Shown one piece after another: positions 45,755 to 54,094 of a DNA stretch of 64,000 nucleotides. A program made the position numbers and the translations under genes. Within the stretch, counting starts at the first letter, position 1; every line of letters begins with the position of its first letter. Origin of the DNA: JACKCB01 sp964452775. GTDB lineage: Bacteria > Chloroflexota > Anaerolineae > Promineifilales > Promineifilaceae. The notes under the pieces are model-generated. The model made no database searches and had not been told where the DNA came from. It was given only the letters and a program-made list of their open reading frames with translations. The stretch spans positions 1 to 64,000 of the forward strand of contig CAYVQP010000008.1 in the NCBI GenBank assembly GCA_964452775.1, given 5' to 3'.

Positions 45755-45781
45755 AAAGGCCCCTCGCAATGAGGGGCCTTT
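45755..45781 (-). terminator. Bidirectional intrinsic terminator, strongest for groESL
   Basis: AAAGGCCCCTC (45755-45765) pairs perfectly with GAGGGGCCTTT (45771-45781) around a 5-nt loop. On the minus strand it ends in five T, so it terminates groESL; on the plus strand the tail is weaker (TTTGAAAA). It separates convergent units. Confidence 0.85.
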
Positions 45782-45809
45782 GAAAACTAATTTGTCGTCC
45801 TGACGGAGA

Positions 45810-47309
45810 CTAGAAATCCATTCCGCCGCCGGGCATACCGCCGCCGCCGGGCATGGGGGCTTCCTTCTCGGGCAGGTCCGTGATCAGCACGTCCGTGGTC
45901 AGGATCATCGAGGCGATGCTGGCCGCATTCTCCAGAGCGCCGCGGGTCACCTTGGCCGGATCGATGATCCCGGCCTTCAGCATGTTCACATACTCGCCGG
46001 TCAGGACATCGTAGCCGATGTTCTTGTCGCCGGTGGCTTCTTGCTTCATGCGCACGTTCTGAATGATCACGTCGCCGTTCTTGCCGGCGTTTTCAGAGAT
46101 CTTGCGCATGGGGGCTTCCAACGCGCGGCGCAGAATGTTCACGCCGGTGCGCGGATCGCCGTCGCTAACCTGCACATCATCCAACGCGGGAATGGCATTA
46201 ATCAGGGCCACGCCGCCGCCGGGTACAATCCCTTCCTCGACGGCCGCCCGGGTTGCGCTCAGCGCGTCTTCAACGCGGTGCTTCTTCTCTTTCAGCTCGA
46301 CCTCGGTCGCCGCGCCGACGCGGATGATGGCCACGCCGCCGGCCAACTTGGCCAGACGCTCCTGCAGCTTCTCGCGATCATAGTCGGAGGTGCTGCGGTC
46401 GATCTCAACCTTGATCTGCTCCACACGCCCGCGAATCAGAGCATCATCGCCGGCGCCGTCTACGATGGTGGTGTCATCTTTCGTAGCCACAACCTTCGCC
46501 GCCCGGCCCAGGTCGCTGATCTGGACGCTCTCCAGCTTGCGACCCATTTCCTCGGTGATCACCTCGCCGCCGGTCAGGGTGGCGATATCCTGCAGCATGG
46601 CCTTGCGTCGATCGCCAAAGCCCGGAGCCTTTACAGCCAGCGCGCTTACCGTGCCGCGCAGCTTGTTGAGCACCAGCGTGGCCAGCGCCTCGCCGTCTAC
46701 GTCNNNNNNNNNNNNNNNNNNNNNNNNNNNNNNNNNNNNNNNNNNNNNNNNNNNNNNNNNNNNNNNNNNNNNNNNNNNNNNNNNNNNNNNNNNNNNNNNN
46801 NNNTTGCCGACCTTGTCCATCACCGAGGCAATCAGCTTGCCGATGTTGGGGTCCTGGGCGGAGATGGCAGCCACGGAGGCGATCTCGTCCACGCTGTCGA
46901 TGGAGACCGACATGCTCTTGATGCGCTCGGACAGCGCCTGCACGCCGGCCTCGATACCCAACTTCAGCAACATCGGGTTCGCGCCGGCGGCCACGTTCTT
47001 GTAACCTTCGTGAACGATGGTCTGGGCCAGCACGGTGGCGGTGGTTGTGCCGTCGCCGGCGATGTCATTGGTCTTGGTGGCGGCTTCCTTCAGCAACTGG
47101 GCGCCCATGTTCTCATAGGGGTCTTCCAGTTCGATTTCTTTGGCGACGGTCACGCCGTCGTGGGTGATGGTGGGGGCGCCGAACTTCTTATCCAGAGCTA
47201 CGTTGCGTCCCTTGGGGCCTAACGTCGTCGAAACGGCGTGGGCGAGCACGTCAATCCCGTGCTTTAATTTGCGATGTGCATCATCGGAAAAGGTCAGTTG
47301 TTTAGCCAT
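45810..47309 (-). CDS. groEL: Chaperonin GroEL, interrupted by an assembly gap
   Basis: 60-kDa chaperonin; with GroES it folds proteins in an ATP-driven double ring. The visible sequence has the equatorial ATP site TTLGPKGRNVALDKKFGAPTITHDGVTVAKEI and GDGTTTATVLAQ (about 86-97), the returning apical part GEALATLVLNKLRGT, and the C-terminal GGM-type tail GGGGMPGGGMDF. The 100-N gap removes residues after DKVG (168). By comparison with Escherichia coli GroEL about 84 residues should lie between the flanks while the gap stands for about 34, so the real gene is about 150 nt longer and the protein about 549 residues. Confidence 0.97.
   Translation of the reverse strand: MAKQLTFSDDAHRKLKHGIDVLAHAVSTTLGPKGRNVALDKKFGAPTITHDGVTVAKEIELEDPYENMGAQLLKEAATKTNDIAGDGTTTATVLAQTIVHEGYKNVAAGANPMLLKLGIEAGVQALSERIKSMSVSIDSVDEIASVAAISAQDPNIGKLIASVMDKVGXXXXXXXXXXXXXXXXXXXXXXXXXXXXXXXXXXDVDGEALATLVLNKLRGTVSALAVKAPGFGDRRKAMLQDIATLTGGEVITEEMGRKLESVQISDLGRAAKVVATKDDTTIVDGAGDDALIRGRVEQIKVEIDRSTSDYDREKLQERLAKLAGGVAIIRVGAATEVELKEKKHRVEDALSATRAAVEEGIVPGGGVALINAIPALDDVQVSDGDPRTGVNILRRALEAPMRKISENAGKNGDVIIQNVRMKQEATGDKNIGYDVLTGEYVNMLKAGIIDPAKVTRGALENAASIASMILTTDVLITDLPEKEAPMPGGGGMPGGGMDF
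46704..46803. other. Assembly gap (100 N) within groEL
   Basis: Exactly 100 N in the apical-domain coding region. The reading frame stays open across it, so the true gap length differs from 100 by a multiple of three. Confidence 0.97.
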
Positions 47310-47344
47310 AACGTATGAATCTCCTGTCCAATCAGTAATGTGGT

Positions 47345-47641
47345 CTACGACTCGACGATGGCGAGTACGTCGGATTCCTTCAGAATGAGCAGCTTCTTGC
47401 CTTCCAGCTTGATCTCGGTGCCGGCGTACTTGGCGTAGAGCACCGTATCGCCTACCTCAACATCCATGTCGATCCGGTCGCCGTCATCATCGCGCCGGCC
47501 GGGGCCAACCGCGATCACCAGGCCCTCTTGGGGCTTCTCTTTGGCTGTCTCCGGCAGAATAATGCCGGAAGCAGTGGTCTCTTCGCGCTCTTTGGGTTCG
47601 ACGACAAGTCGATCGCCAAGCGGCTTGAGCTTCATGTCCAT
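47345..47641 (-). CDS. groES: Co-chaperonin GroES
   Basis: 98 residues, standard length. KLKPLGDRLVVEPKEREE at the start and ASGIILPETAKEKPQEGLVIAVGPGRRDDDG with the mobile-loop and roof regions are characteristic. It caps the GroEL ring. It lies 35 nt upstream of groEL in one operon, driven by the promoter at 47716-47743 and CIRCE at 47679-47705; GGAGAAAT precedes the ATG. Confidence 0.98.
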   Translation of the reverse strand: MDMKLKPLGDRLVVEPKEREETTASGIILPETAKEKPQEGLVIAVGPGRRDDDGDRIDMDVEVGDTVLYAKYAGTEIKLEGKKLLILKESDVLAIVES

Positions 47642-47678
47642 AGACTATTTCTCCTTTGTCACGTACTGTTTGGGCTGA

Positions 47679-47705
47679 TTAGCACTCAAGGGAATAGAGT
47701 GCCAG
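47679..47705 (-). promoter_or_regulatory. CIRCE element (HrcA operator) of groESL
   Basis: TTAGCACTC (47679-47687), nine bases, then GAGTGCCAG (47697-47705). The left arm is perfect CIRCE consensus and the right arm matches seven of nine. It lies just downstream of the predicted start site (about 47709), the classic position for HrcA repression relieved on heat shock. Confidence 0.93.
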
Positions 47706-47715
47706 CTACGTGAGA

Positions 47716-47743
47716 ATTGTAGCACAGATCCGGGTAGTGTCAA
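47716..47743 (-). promoter_or_regulatory. groESL promoter
   Basis: On the minus strand TTGACA (47738-47743, perfect) and TACAAT (47716-47721) are 16 nt apart. It is a vegetative-type promoter sandwiched between two CIRCE-like elements. Confidence 0.85.
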
Positions 47744-47750
47744 GCAAAAA

Positions 47751-47777
47751 TTGGCAGTCGTTATGCTAGAGTGCCAG
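47751..47777 (-). promoter_or_regulatory. Second, degenerate CIRCE-like element upstream of the groESL promoter
   Basis: TTGGCAGTC (47751-47759), nine bases, GAGTGCCAG (47769-47777). The right arm is identical to that of the main CIRCE over GAGTGCCAGC, and the left arm matches consensus at seven of nine. Spacing is exactly 9 nt. It ends 8 nt from the stop of the TPR gene. Confidence 0.6.
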
Positions 47778-47784
47778 CCGGGAT

Positions 47785-49002
47785 TCAGGGAGAACCGACG
47801 TCCAGTTGCGCTTGCCGGCACAGCTCCACCCCCTCCAACGCGTTGGCCTCCTGGATAGAATCCGGCTCTACCGCCGCCAGCACATCGTTGAAGAGCGGCA
47901 TCGCGTCCTCGCATTGGCTCTGATAGTAATATGCCAATCCGAGCATCGTGAAATAGGTGGCATTCGTCGGGGTTATCTCGTCGTACGCTTCTGTGGCCAG
48001 GGAGAGTTCCTCAATGGCGCTGTCGTACTTGAATTGCTTGAAGTAGGCGGCTCCCAGGTGGGCGTGTGCGCGAGTCATGTTGGGGTCCAGCGTTACCGCC
48101 TGATAGGCGTTCTCTTCCGCTTGCGGGTATTGGCCGAGGACAAAGTAGAAGTAGCCCAGGCCGTCAAAAGCGTCGGCTCTCGTCGGGTCAATTTCGATCA
48201 CGTCCTGCAGGGTGAGGATCGCTTCCTGCCGGCGTTCGGTGAAAAAGTACAGATATGCCAGGTCAACGCGCATCTCCACCAGGTTGGGGTTGAAGTCCAG
48301 CGCCACCAGGTACTCGTTGATGGCATTGTCATATTGGCCGAGTTGTTCGAACACCGAGGCCATTGCCCGGCGCGTGATGGGGCTTTCAGGGGCCAATTCT
48401 ACCGCCAGAGCCGCTTTCTCCTGCGCTTCTGCGATGCGATCCAGGCCCAGACGGGCGAGCGCCGTCGCCATGTGGGCAAAGGCCTCGGCGTTGTTGGGAT
48501 TCAGCTCGACAGCCTCTTCGGCAGCGGCGATCGCTTCAGCATACTGCAACTCGGCGCTGGCCGGATCACCGGTCTCCGCCAGCCGGTCCGCATTGGCCAC
48601 GTGCGCCATAGCCACTGCGGCCCACACCTGATCATTGTCAACTGCCAGCACCTTGGCCTTCTCCGCCCATTCCAGGGCGAGTTCCGGGTCGCCGGTGACG
48701 GTCAGCAGGTTAATCAAGGGCATGTAATACGTGATCTTGTTGGGGTCCAGGACAATCGCCTGCTCATAAGCGGCAATCGCGTTTTCTAGTTCGCCGTCAC
48801 GCTCATAAAGGGCGGCGCTGGTGGCGTGTTCTGCCGCGGAACGGGTAGGCTCCATGGTAGGCGTGGGGACGATCGCGTCGCGCACTTCCTCCGCGTTGCT
48901 GATCACATAGACGCCCAACACCCCAACTGCGATCACAACCAGCACCAACAGGCAGGAGGGACCGCGTCGTGGATATTTTGGGCTTCGGCGCTGAATAATC
49001 AT
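47785..49002 (-). CDS. Membrane-anchored TPR protein
   Basis: 405 residues. A basic N-terminus (IIQRRSPKYPRRGPS) and one membrane helix (about 17-34) precede a short Thr/Pro linker and about nine TPR-like repeats: AYEQAIVLDPNKITYYM, EEAVELNPNNAEAFAHM, LVALDFNPNLVEMRV, LQDVIEIDPTRADAF, AYQAVTLDPNMTRAHA and others. The orientation puts the repeats outside the cytoplasm. A role in assembling envelope or polysaccharide machinery is inference from the paralogue-like protein at 14850. Transcribed toward, but separate from, groESL. Confidence 0.88.
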   Translation of the reverse strand: MIIQRRSPKYPRRGPSCLLVLVVIAVGVLGVYVISNAEEVRDAIVPTPTMEPTRSAAEHATSAALYERDGELENAIAAYEQAIVLDPNKITYYMPLINLLTVTGDPELALEWAEKAKVLAVDNDQVWAAVAMAHVANADRLAETGDPASAELQYAEAIAAAEEAVELNPNNAEAFAHMATALARLGLDRIAEAQEKAALAVELAPESPITRRAMASVFEQLGQYDNAINEYLVALDFNPNLVEMRVDLAYLYFFTERRQEAILTLQDVIEIDPTRADAFDGLGYFYFVLGQYPQAEENAYQAVTLDPNMTRAHAHLGAAYFKQFKYDSAIEELSLATEAYDEITPTNATYFTMLGLAYYYQSQCEDAMPLFNDVLAAVEPDSIQEANALEGVELCRQAQLDVGSP

Positions 49003-49163
49003 CGGCTGACGTCGGATAAGATTGGCAGTGGCGTTGCCGGCGGCTGTACTCGTCCTATAGAGAACCCTCTATAGGGCGCGGAACCAAAATCCTAACACCG
49101 GCGATGACGCCCCGCAAACACGCTCATTATCCCATAAGCAACGGCGCTTGCCGGCCCACACCC

Positions 49164-50120
49164 TCAGCCGCGACCGCGCCGCAGTCGCCAAAAGACGCCG
49201 GCCGGATAGCCAATCATCTTCGCCACATCGCCGGCCAGACGGATGATGGGTATGAAGGCAAAGACGCGCATGCGCGGCCACAGCCGCCAGCCGGTCGTCT
49301 GGGGCCAGAGACGTTGGGCCGGTCGCAGGCAATAGACAAAGCCCCCGGCAAACAACCCCAACCAGCCCAGCCTTTTGCCGCCCCAGATCATGCGCAGCAG
49401 CAGCGGTAGAGCGACCAGGTATGTGCCATAACGGATCAGATGGCGCTTCCGCCACAAGTCCGCCTTTCCATCGCCGCGAGCATACAGATAGTACTGGCGG
49501 AAGAAGGAGCGCAGGCTGCCTCGGGGCCGGAAGTGCGCCACCGCTCGCGGCGCAAAGGCAAAAGCGCCGTACTGCTCGCGCAGCGCCAGGTCAAACACCA
49601 GGTCCTCGCTGTAATCGAGCCACTCCGGATAGCCGCCCACCGCTTCCCAGGCGCTCTTCAAGAATGCGACCGACCGGCTGGAGGGCAGAAATTTCCCCGG
49701 CTCGATGTCGCTCAGTTCCGGCAACACCGTCGCCCCCATGACTACCTCAAAGTCGGTATAGGGGTCCGGCTCAAACCAGCCGCTGACCACCTTCGCCCGG
49801 CCCTGGCGTATCGGCTCCGTAATCGCGGCCAACCAGAGCGGGCTGAGCATCACGCCGGCATCTGTGGAGGCGATTACCGGGCCGACGGCAGCGGCAATGG
49901 CCCGATTGCGTCCGGCGCTGATGTTGCTGCCGGGGGCCTCGACAAGCTTGATCGGCAGCCATCGCGTGAACTCCCGCACCACCGCCAACGTGCCGTCCGT
50001 GGAGCCGCCATCGCAAATCACCACCTCATTCGGCGGCAGAGTCTGGTGGTAGAGCGAGTCCAACAGCGTTTGAATCGCTGCTTCCTCGTTCTTCACAGTG
50101 ACGATTACCGATACGTTCAT
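49164..50120 (-). CDS. GT2-family glycosyltransferase
   Basis: 318 residues. The GT-A start VSVIVTVKNEEAAIQTLLDSL, ICDGGSTDGTLAVV and ASTDAGVMLSP (the metal-binding DxD equivalent reads TDAG, about 87-90) are visible; YSEDLVFDLALREQYG supplies the catalytic ED. Two hydrophobic segments lie at about 238-262. It probably adds a sugar to a lipid or polymer at the membrane. AAGGA precedes the ATG; its promoter must overlap the divergent one at 50147-50174. Confidence 0.88.
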   Translation of the reverse strand: MNVSVIVTVKNEEAAIQTLLDSLYHQTLPPNEVVICDGGSTDGTLAVVREFTRWLPIKLVEAPGSNISAGRNRAIAAAVGPVIASTDAGVMLSPLWLAAITEPIRQGRAKVVSGWFEPDPYTDFEVVMGATVLPELSDIEPGKFLPSSRSVAFLKSAWEAVGGYPEWLDYSEDLVFDLALREQYGAFAFAPRAVAHFRPRGSLRSFFRQYYLYARGDGKADLWRKRHLIRYGTYLVALPLLLRMIWGGKRLGWLGLFAGGFVYCLRPAQRLWPQTTGWRLWPRMRVFAFIPIIRLAGDVAKMIGYPAGVFWRLRRGRG

Positions 50121-50146
50121 ACGTCCTTGCCGGCGGCCTGCCGTCG

Positions 50147-50174
50147 TTGTGACCGAAAACCATTATGCTATAAT
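50147..50174 (+). promoter_or_regulatory. Promoter predicting a leaderless mRNA for the 50182 gene
   Basis: TTGTGA (50147-50152) and a perfect TATAAT (50169-50174) are 16 nt apart. The GTG at 50182 is 7 nt after the -10, at the expected transcription start. There is no Shine-Dalgarno. Confidence 0.6.
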
Positions 50175-50181
50175 CCCGCGC

Positions 50182-51003
50182 GTGGGCAAAAAGAAGCTAC
50201 AAGGCATCATCCAGGTCATCATCAGCCTGGGATTGCTGGTTCTGCTGATCTATCAGGTCGGGCCGGCGGCGATTCTGNNNNNNNNNNNNNNNNNNNNNNN
50301 NNNNNNNNNNNNNNNNNNNNNNNNNNNNNNNNNNNNNNNNNNNNNNNNNNNNNNNNNNNNNNNNNNNNNNNNNNNNNGGCTGACCGGCCTGCTGGGCTCG
50401 TCGCTGATTGCCCTTCTGGCTCTGAGCTGGAACGCGCTGGCCGGCCCGGATTCCCTGGAGGTCCCAACTCCACTGTTGGTGCTGACCTTGCTGGTGAGCA
50501 TCGGCATTATGGCCGGCTTCGCGGTCTTGCGTTGGGCGCAACCTCTGGATTGGATGGCCCGCCGCCTTCCGTTCACTCGCCCGCTTACGACCAATCAGAA
50601 GGTAGTGCGCCTGGCCGATACCGTCCGGCGCTATCCCATGTCGGAGTTGTGGCGCGCCCTGCTGATCAGCATTCCCTTTACCATCAGCCTCATCTTTGTG
50701 CAGTACGCCGTCGCGCGGGCGCTCAACGTTGAGGCCGGCATGTACCTGTTCGCCTTGTTTGTACCCATCATCGCCCTGGTTAATCTGCTGCCGATTGCGT
50801 TTAACGGGCTGGGCACCCGCGAGGGTGTATACCTCTTGCTGTTCGTACCCGCCGGCATCCCCAGCGAACAGGCCATCGCCATGTCATTGGCCTATTATGG
50901 ATTGCGCCTCATCGCCGGCTTGCTGGGCGGGGCCATGCTGGCTTTGCGCAGCTTGAGCAATGTGGCCCACGCCGCTGAAGTCCCGGGGAGTCCCCGCACA
51001 TGA
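50182..51003 (+). CDS. LPG-synthase-type (UPF0104) integral membrane protein, interrupted by gap
   Basis: About 273 residues as assembled, including a stretch lost to 100 N. Six or more hydrophobic segments remain. The C-terminal half reads LWRALLISIPFTISLIFVQYAVARALN, LVNLLPIAFNGLGTREGVYLLLF and ISLGL, matching the lysylphosphatidylglycerol-synthase TM / AglD-type family, often flippase-like proteins beside glycosyltransferases. An earlier in-frame ATG at 50098 would overlap the divergent glycosyltransferase gene and precede the promoter, so GTG 50182 is preferred. The family usually has about 310-340 residues, so the gap probably hides more than 100 nt. Confidence 0.82.
   Translation: MGKKKLQGIIQVIISLGLLVLLIYQVGPAAILXXXXXXXXXXXXXXXXXXXXXXXXXXXXXXXXXXLTGLLGSSLIALLALSWNALAGPDSLEVPTPLLVLTLLVSIGIMAGFAVLRWAQPLDWMARRLPFTRPLTTNQKVVRLADTVRRYPMSELWRALLISIPFTISLIFVQYAVARALNVEAGMYLFALFVPIIALVNLLPIAFNGLGTREGVYLLLFVPAGIPSEQAIAMSLAYYGLRLIAGLLGGAMLALRSLSNVAHAAEVPGSPRT
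50278..50377. other. Assembly gap (100 N) within the LPG-synthase-type gene
   Basis: Exactly 100 N; the reading frame continues on both sides. Confidence 0.97.
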
Positions 51004-51049
51004 TCCCCGCGCGGCGGATAACGCCGCGCGACCCTGGTGAAACTATCTG

Positions 51050-52711
51050 ATGACACAACGGAAAGTGGCTGTATTCGGCCTGGACGGGGTCACCTTTGAT
51101 TTGCTGCAGCCCTGGCTGGACGAGGGCCGGCTGCCCAATCTGGCTCACCTGCTGGCCCGCGGCGCTTCCGGCCCCTTGCGCTCAACCATTCCACCCGTTT
51201 CCGCCTCCGCCTGGGCTTCGTTTGCCACCGGCTCCCAGCCGGGGCAGCACGGGTTGATTGATTTTACCTACCCGGCCCCTGGTTCGTATAGTATTCAGAT
51301 CACCAACGGCAATACCCGCGCCGTGCCGGCGCTGTGGGAGATCGCGGGCGCAGCCGGCCTGCAGGTGGGCGTGGTCAGTATGCCCATGACCTATCCGCCC
51401 CGGCCAATCAACGGCTTCATGCTCTGCTCCTTCCTCACCCCCAGCGCCGACAGCCAGTACACCTATCCGCCGGAGCTGCGGGATGAGTTGACCACCGCCT
51501 GCGGCCCATTTCCGCTGCATATGTCCGAAAAGGGGCGCGGCTCCAATCCGGCGCGCTTTGTGCAATCCGTGAAAGAGATGGAGATCGCCCGCAGCCGCGC
51601 TGTCTGCCACCTGATGGAGAGCCGGCCCTGGGACCTGTTTATTTACGTCATTGAGACGACGGACAACCTGCAACACGAGGTGTGGCACATCCTCGATAAG
51701 ACGCACCCGCGCCACGACCAGGCTGAGGCGGCGGCAACCATGCCGGCCATCCATGACTATTACCAGGCGGTGGATCAAGCCCTGGGCGAGATGCTGGCCC
51801 GCGTGCCGGAAGACGCGCTGGTGGTGATATTGTCGGATCACGGCTTTGGCCCCTTTCACAAGTTCTTCCACATCAACAACTGGCTGGCGGCGCACGGCTG
51901 GCTTCAGTTTAAGCGCTCGCCCGGCAGCCGGCTCAAGCGGACGGCCTTCCGGCTCGGCGTTACGCCCATTAACGCCCTGAAATGGGTCAACCGGCTGGGT
52001 CTGGGCGGACTGCGCAAAAACGTCAAGCGCGGACGCGGGGGCGGCATGTTGCGCCGGTGGTTCCTCTCCTTCCACGATGTGGATTGGGCGCGCACGAAAG
52101 CCTTTTCGGTGGGCAACTTCGGCCAGATTTATCTGAACGTCGCCGGCGAGCGACCCGCGGGCTGCGTCGCGCCGGGGGATTACGACGCATTACGGGATGA
52201 GATCGCCGCCGCCGCCCTGGGTTACCGCGACCCCGAGGATGGCTCGCAGGTGGTGCAGCAGGTGTACCGGCGCGAAGAGATCTTTCACGGCATCAGCGAG
52301 TCGCGGCTACCCGACCTGGTATTGCACACCGACCGCGCCAGGTATGTCTCCTTCGGCCATGCGGACTTCGGCTCCAGCCGGATCATCGAGCCCAGCATCG
52401 GCCAGACGGGGCACCATCACATGGTGGGCGTAATGGCGCTTGCCGGGCCGGGCGTGCAGGCGGGAGTAAGGTTGCCGGAAGCCAGCATCCTCGATCTGGC
52501 GCCCACGATCCTGCATTACCTGCGCCTGCCGGCGCCGGCCTACATGGACGGGCAGGTGTTGGCCGGGGCGTTTACGCCCGAGTTCAACCGCGATAACCCC
52601 GTGCTGGCTTCCACGACTGCGTTCGACGGGTTGCGCGAAGCCGGGAGCTACAACCCTGATGAAGAGGCGGCGATCATGGACAAGCTGCGCGATATGGGCT
52701 ACGTCGCCTGA
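51050..52711 (+). CDS. Type I phosphodiesterase/alkaline-phosphatase-superfamily protein (paralogue A)
   Basis: 553 residues. VAVFGLDGVTFDLLQPWLDEGRLPNLAHLL opens the metal-dependent domain (first metal Asp in GLDG). PPVSASAWASFATGSQPGQHGLIDF holds the nucleophile position, occupied by Ser where relatives usually have Thr. VVILSDHGFGPF (metal Asp-His) and TGHHHMVGVMALAGPG follow. No signal peptide or membrane helix is seen, so it is cytoplasmic as predicted. The family hydrolyses or transfers phosphodiesters and pyrophosphates; the substrate is unknown. It is about 45 nt downstream of the LPG-synthase-type gene and overlaps the convergent aldolase gene by 13 nt. Confidence 0.88.
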   Translation: MTQRKVAVFGLDGVTFDLLQPWLDEGRLPNLAHLLARGASGPLRSTIPPVSASAWASFATGSQPGQHGLIDFTYPAPGSYSIQITNGNTRAVPALWEIAGAAGLQVGVVSMPMTYPPRPINGFMLCSFLTPSADSQYTYPPELRDELTTACGPFPLHMSEKGRGSNPARFVQSVKEMEIARSRAVCHLMESRPWDLFIYVIETTDNLQHEVWHILDKTHPRHDQAEAAATMPAIHDYYQAVDQALGEMLARVPEDALVVILSDHGFGPFHKFFHINNWLAAHGWLQFKRSPGSRLKRTAFRLGVTPINALKWVNRLGLGGLRKNVKRGRGGGMLRRWFLSFHDVDWARTKAFSVGNFGQIYLNVAGERPAGCVAPGDYDALRDEIAAAALGYRDPEDGSQVVQQVYRREEIFHGISESRLPDLVLHTDRARYVSFGHADFGSSRIIEPSIGQTGHHHMVGVMALAGPGVQAGVRLPEASILDLAPTILHYLRLPAPAYMDGQVLAGAFTPEFNRDNPVLASTTAFDGLREAGSYNPDEEAAIMDKLRDMGYVA

Positions 52712-53838
52712 AAGTCCTTCGGCATCAGCGAAAGCTGTTCCCCCGCCAGAGTGAGATAACTGCCGAAGAGGTCGGCTGTCAGACAGGAATGAACCGGCAG
52801 CACCAGCAGCAAGTCGCCGAGTTGTAACTGCTCCCAATAGCGAGCGGGCATGCGCAACACGCCGTGCTCCTGGGAGATAGAGACCACCGGCGCATCCGTC
52901 ACCGCCGGGCCGAATCTGCCGTCTCGCAGCAAGGCAGCATATCCGAAAATCGCTTCACCATCCACTTCCAAGCGCTCCTTGGACAGGTGCACCGCTCCGC
53001 CGTGCACGACGACCTCTCCTCGCTCCGGGTAGATGGCGATTACCGGACAGGCGACGGCAACCGCGATCTCCTCTGCCCGGCAAGCGCCGATCTGTACCTG
53101 CATCAGATCGTAGAAGGCGAAGTTGCCGGGGCGTAACTCGCTCACGCCGGGGAAGGCATTGACCACACTGGCGGCGGGCGTATCGCCAATAGAGATGTCG
53201 CATGGATCAATGCCATGTTCGCGCAAATAGGTCTGCACCCCCAGCACACGCGCCAGGCTCAGCTCATGCAAGGCGACTACCTCCTCCCGGGAACGCGCCC
53301 GGTAGGTGGCCCCATCGTGGCAGAGCAGGCCGGCGAAGCGGCAATGCGGCGCCTCCGCGATTTGCCGGGCTAACTGCAGGACGCGCTCCGGCTGATCGGT
53401 CGGGATGCCCGTCCGGCCATAGCCGGCGTCCAACTCAATCCACAACGAGATATCGCCGGTCAGCCGGCCCGCCAGCGCCGTTACTGCCGCCGGCGATTCC
53501 ACCAGCAGATGCAGCCGGCTGCGCGCCGCCAGCCGGTTGACCAGCTCGATCTCGCCGGGATTGAGCGGGATGGCCACGGTCACATCCTGCCAGCCATGGG
53601 CGATGAAGTATGCCGCCATGGTTAATGACGAGACGGTGATGGCGCGGACCCCGGCCTGGCGGAAAAGCTCGCCAACTTGCGCGGATTGGTGCGTCTTGAA
53701 GTGCGGGCGCAGGGGGATGCCGGCCTGCCGCGCTTTCTCCACCATGCGGGTGATGTTGTGCTGTAGCTGTTGCTCGGAAAGTACCAGGGTAGGCCGGCAG
53801 ATACCCAGCCCCTTGAGTTGTTCAGAAGTTGATTTCAC
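52699..53838 (-). CDS. D-threonine aldolase/D-serine dehydratase-like PLP enzyme
   Basis: About 379 residues from GTG 53838 (AAGGGG 8 nt upstream); the frame is open further but without conserved content. The alanine-racemase-type barrel has PTLVLSEQQLQHNI and the PLP Lys in RPHFKTHQS (about 50). ELDAGYGRTGI and SIGDTPAASVV follow. The C-terminal beta domain has VHGGAVHLSKE and the zinc pair in LPVHSC (about 353-358), as in DSD1-type enzymes. These cleave D-threonine or dehydrate D-serine-like 3-hydroxy amino acids; the exact substrate is open. It ends head-on into the phosphodiesterase gene. Confidence 0.88.
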   Translation of the reverse strand: MKSTSEQLKGLGICRPTLVLSEQQLQHNITRMVEKARQAGIPLRPHFKTHQSAQVGELFRQAGVRAITVSSLTMAAYFIAHGWQDVTVAIPLNPGEIELVNRLAARSRLHLLVESPAAVTALAGRLTGDISLWIELDAGYGRTGIPTDQPERVLQLARQIAEAPHCRFAGLLCHDGATYRARSREEVVALHELSLARVLGVQTYLREHGIDPCDISIGDTPAASVVNAFPGVSELRPGNFAFYDLMQVQIGACRAEEIAVAVACPVIAIYPERGEVVVHGGAVHLSKERLEVDGEAIFGYAALLRDGRFGPAVTDAPVVSISQEHGVLRMPARYWEQLQLGDLLLVLPVHSCLTADLFGSYLTLAGEQLSLMPKDFQAT

Positions 53839-53982
53839 GCGAATTCCCCTTGCCGCTGACCGGCGTTCAATATTGACGGGTGGATTGTAGCGCCGGTGGA
53901 TGCCGGTTGGCGACTCTTGCCGGCGAAAGGCGGGCCATGACGATGCGGAGCCGTATCTAACGAAATGTTTATGCACGCCCGC

Positions 53983-54038
53983 TTGACATCCATGACGCAA
54001 CGCGTTAGAATGTGATCAATTGATGACGCGATGCGTTA
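53983..54038 (+). promoter_or_regulatory. Phasin-gene promoter with two direct-repeat operators
   Basis: TTGACA (53983-53988) and TAGAAT (54006-54011) are 17 nt apart, a strong promoter. TGACGCAACGCGTTA (53993-54007) fills the spacer and TGACGCGATGCGTTA (54024-54038) lies just downstream of the start. They agree at 13 of 15 positions, each is an imperfect palindrome, and they are 31 nt apart (three turns). The arrangement predicts cooperative repression by a dimeric, perhaps TetR-like, regulator encoded elsewhere. Confidence 0.7.
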
Positions 54039-54094
54039 AATGATATTCGATAAACAAGACTCCCTTCGCTGGAGTTTATTTAAGGAGAATGAAA

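Noticed and set aside
46041..47222. 393-residue plus-strand frame opposite groEL
   Set aside because: Shadow of groEL and spanning the N gap.
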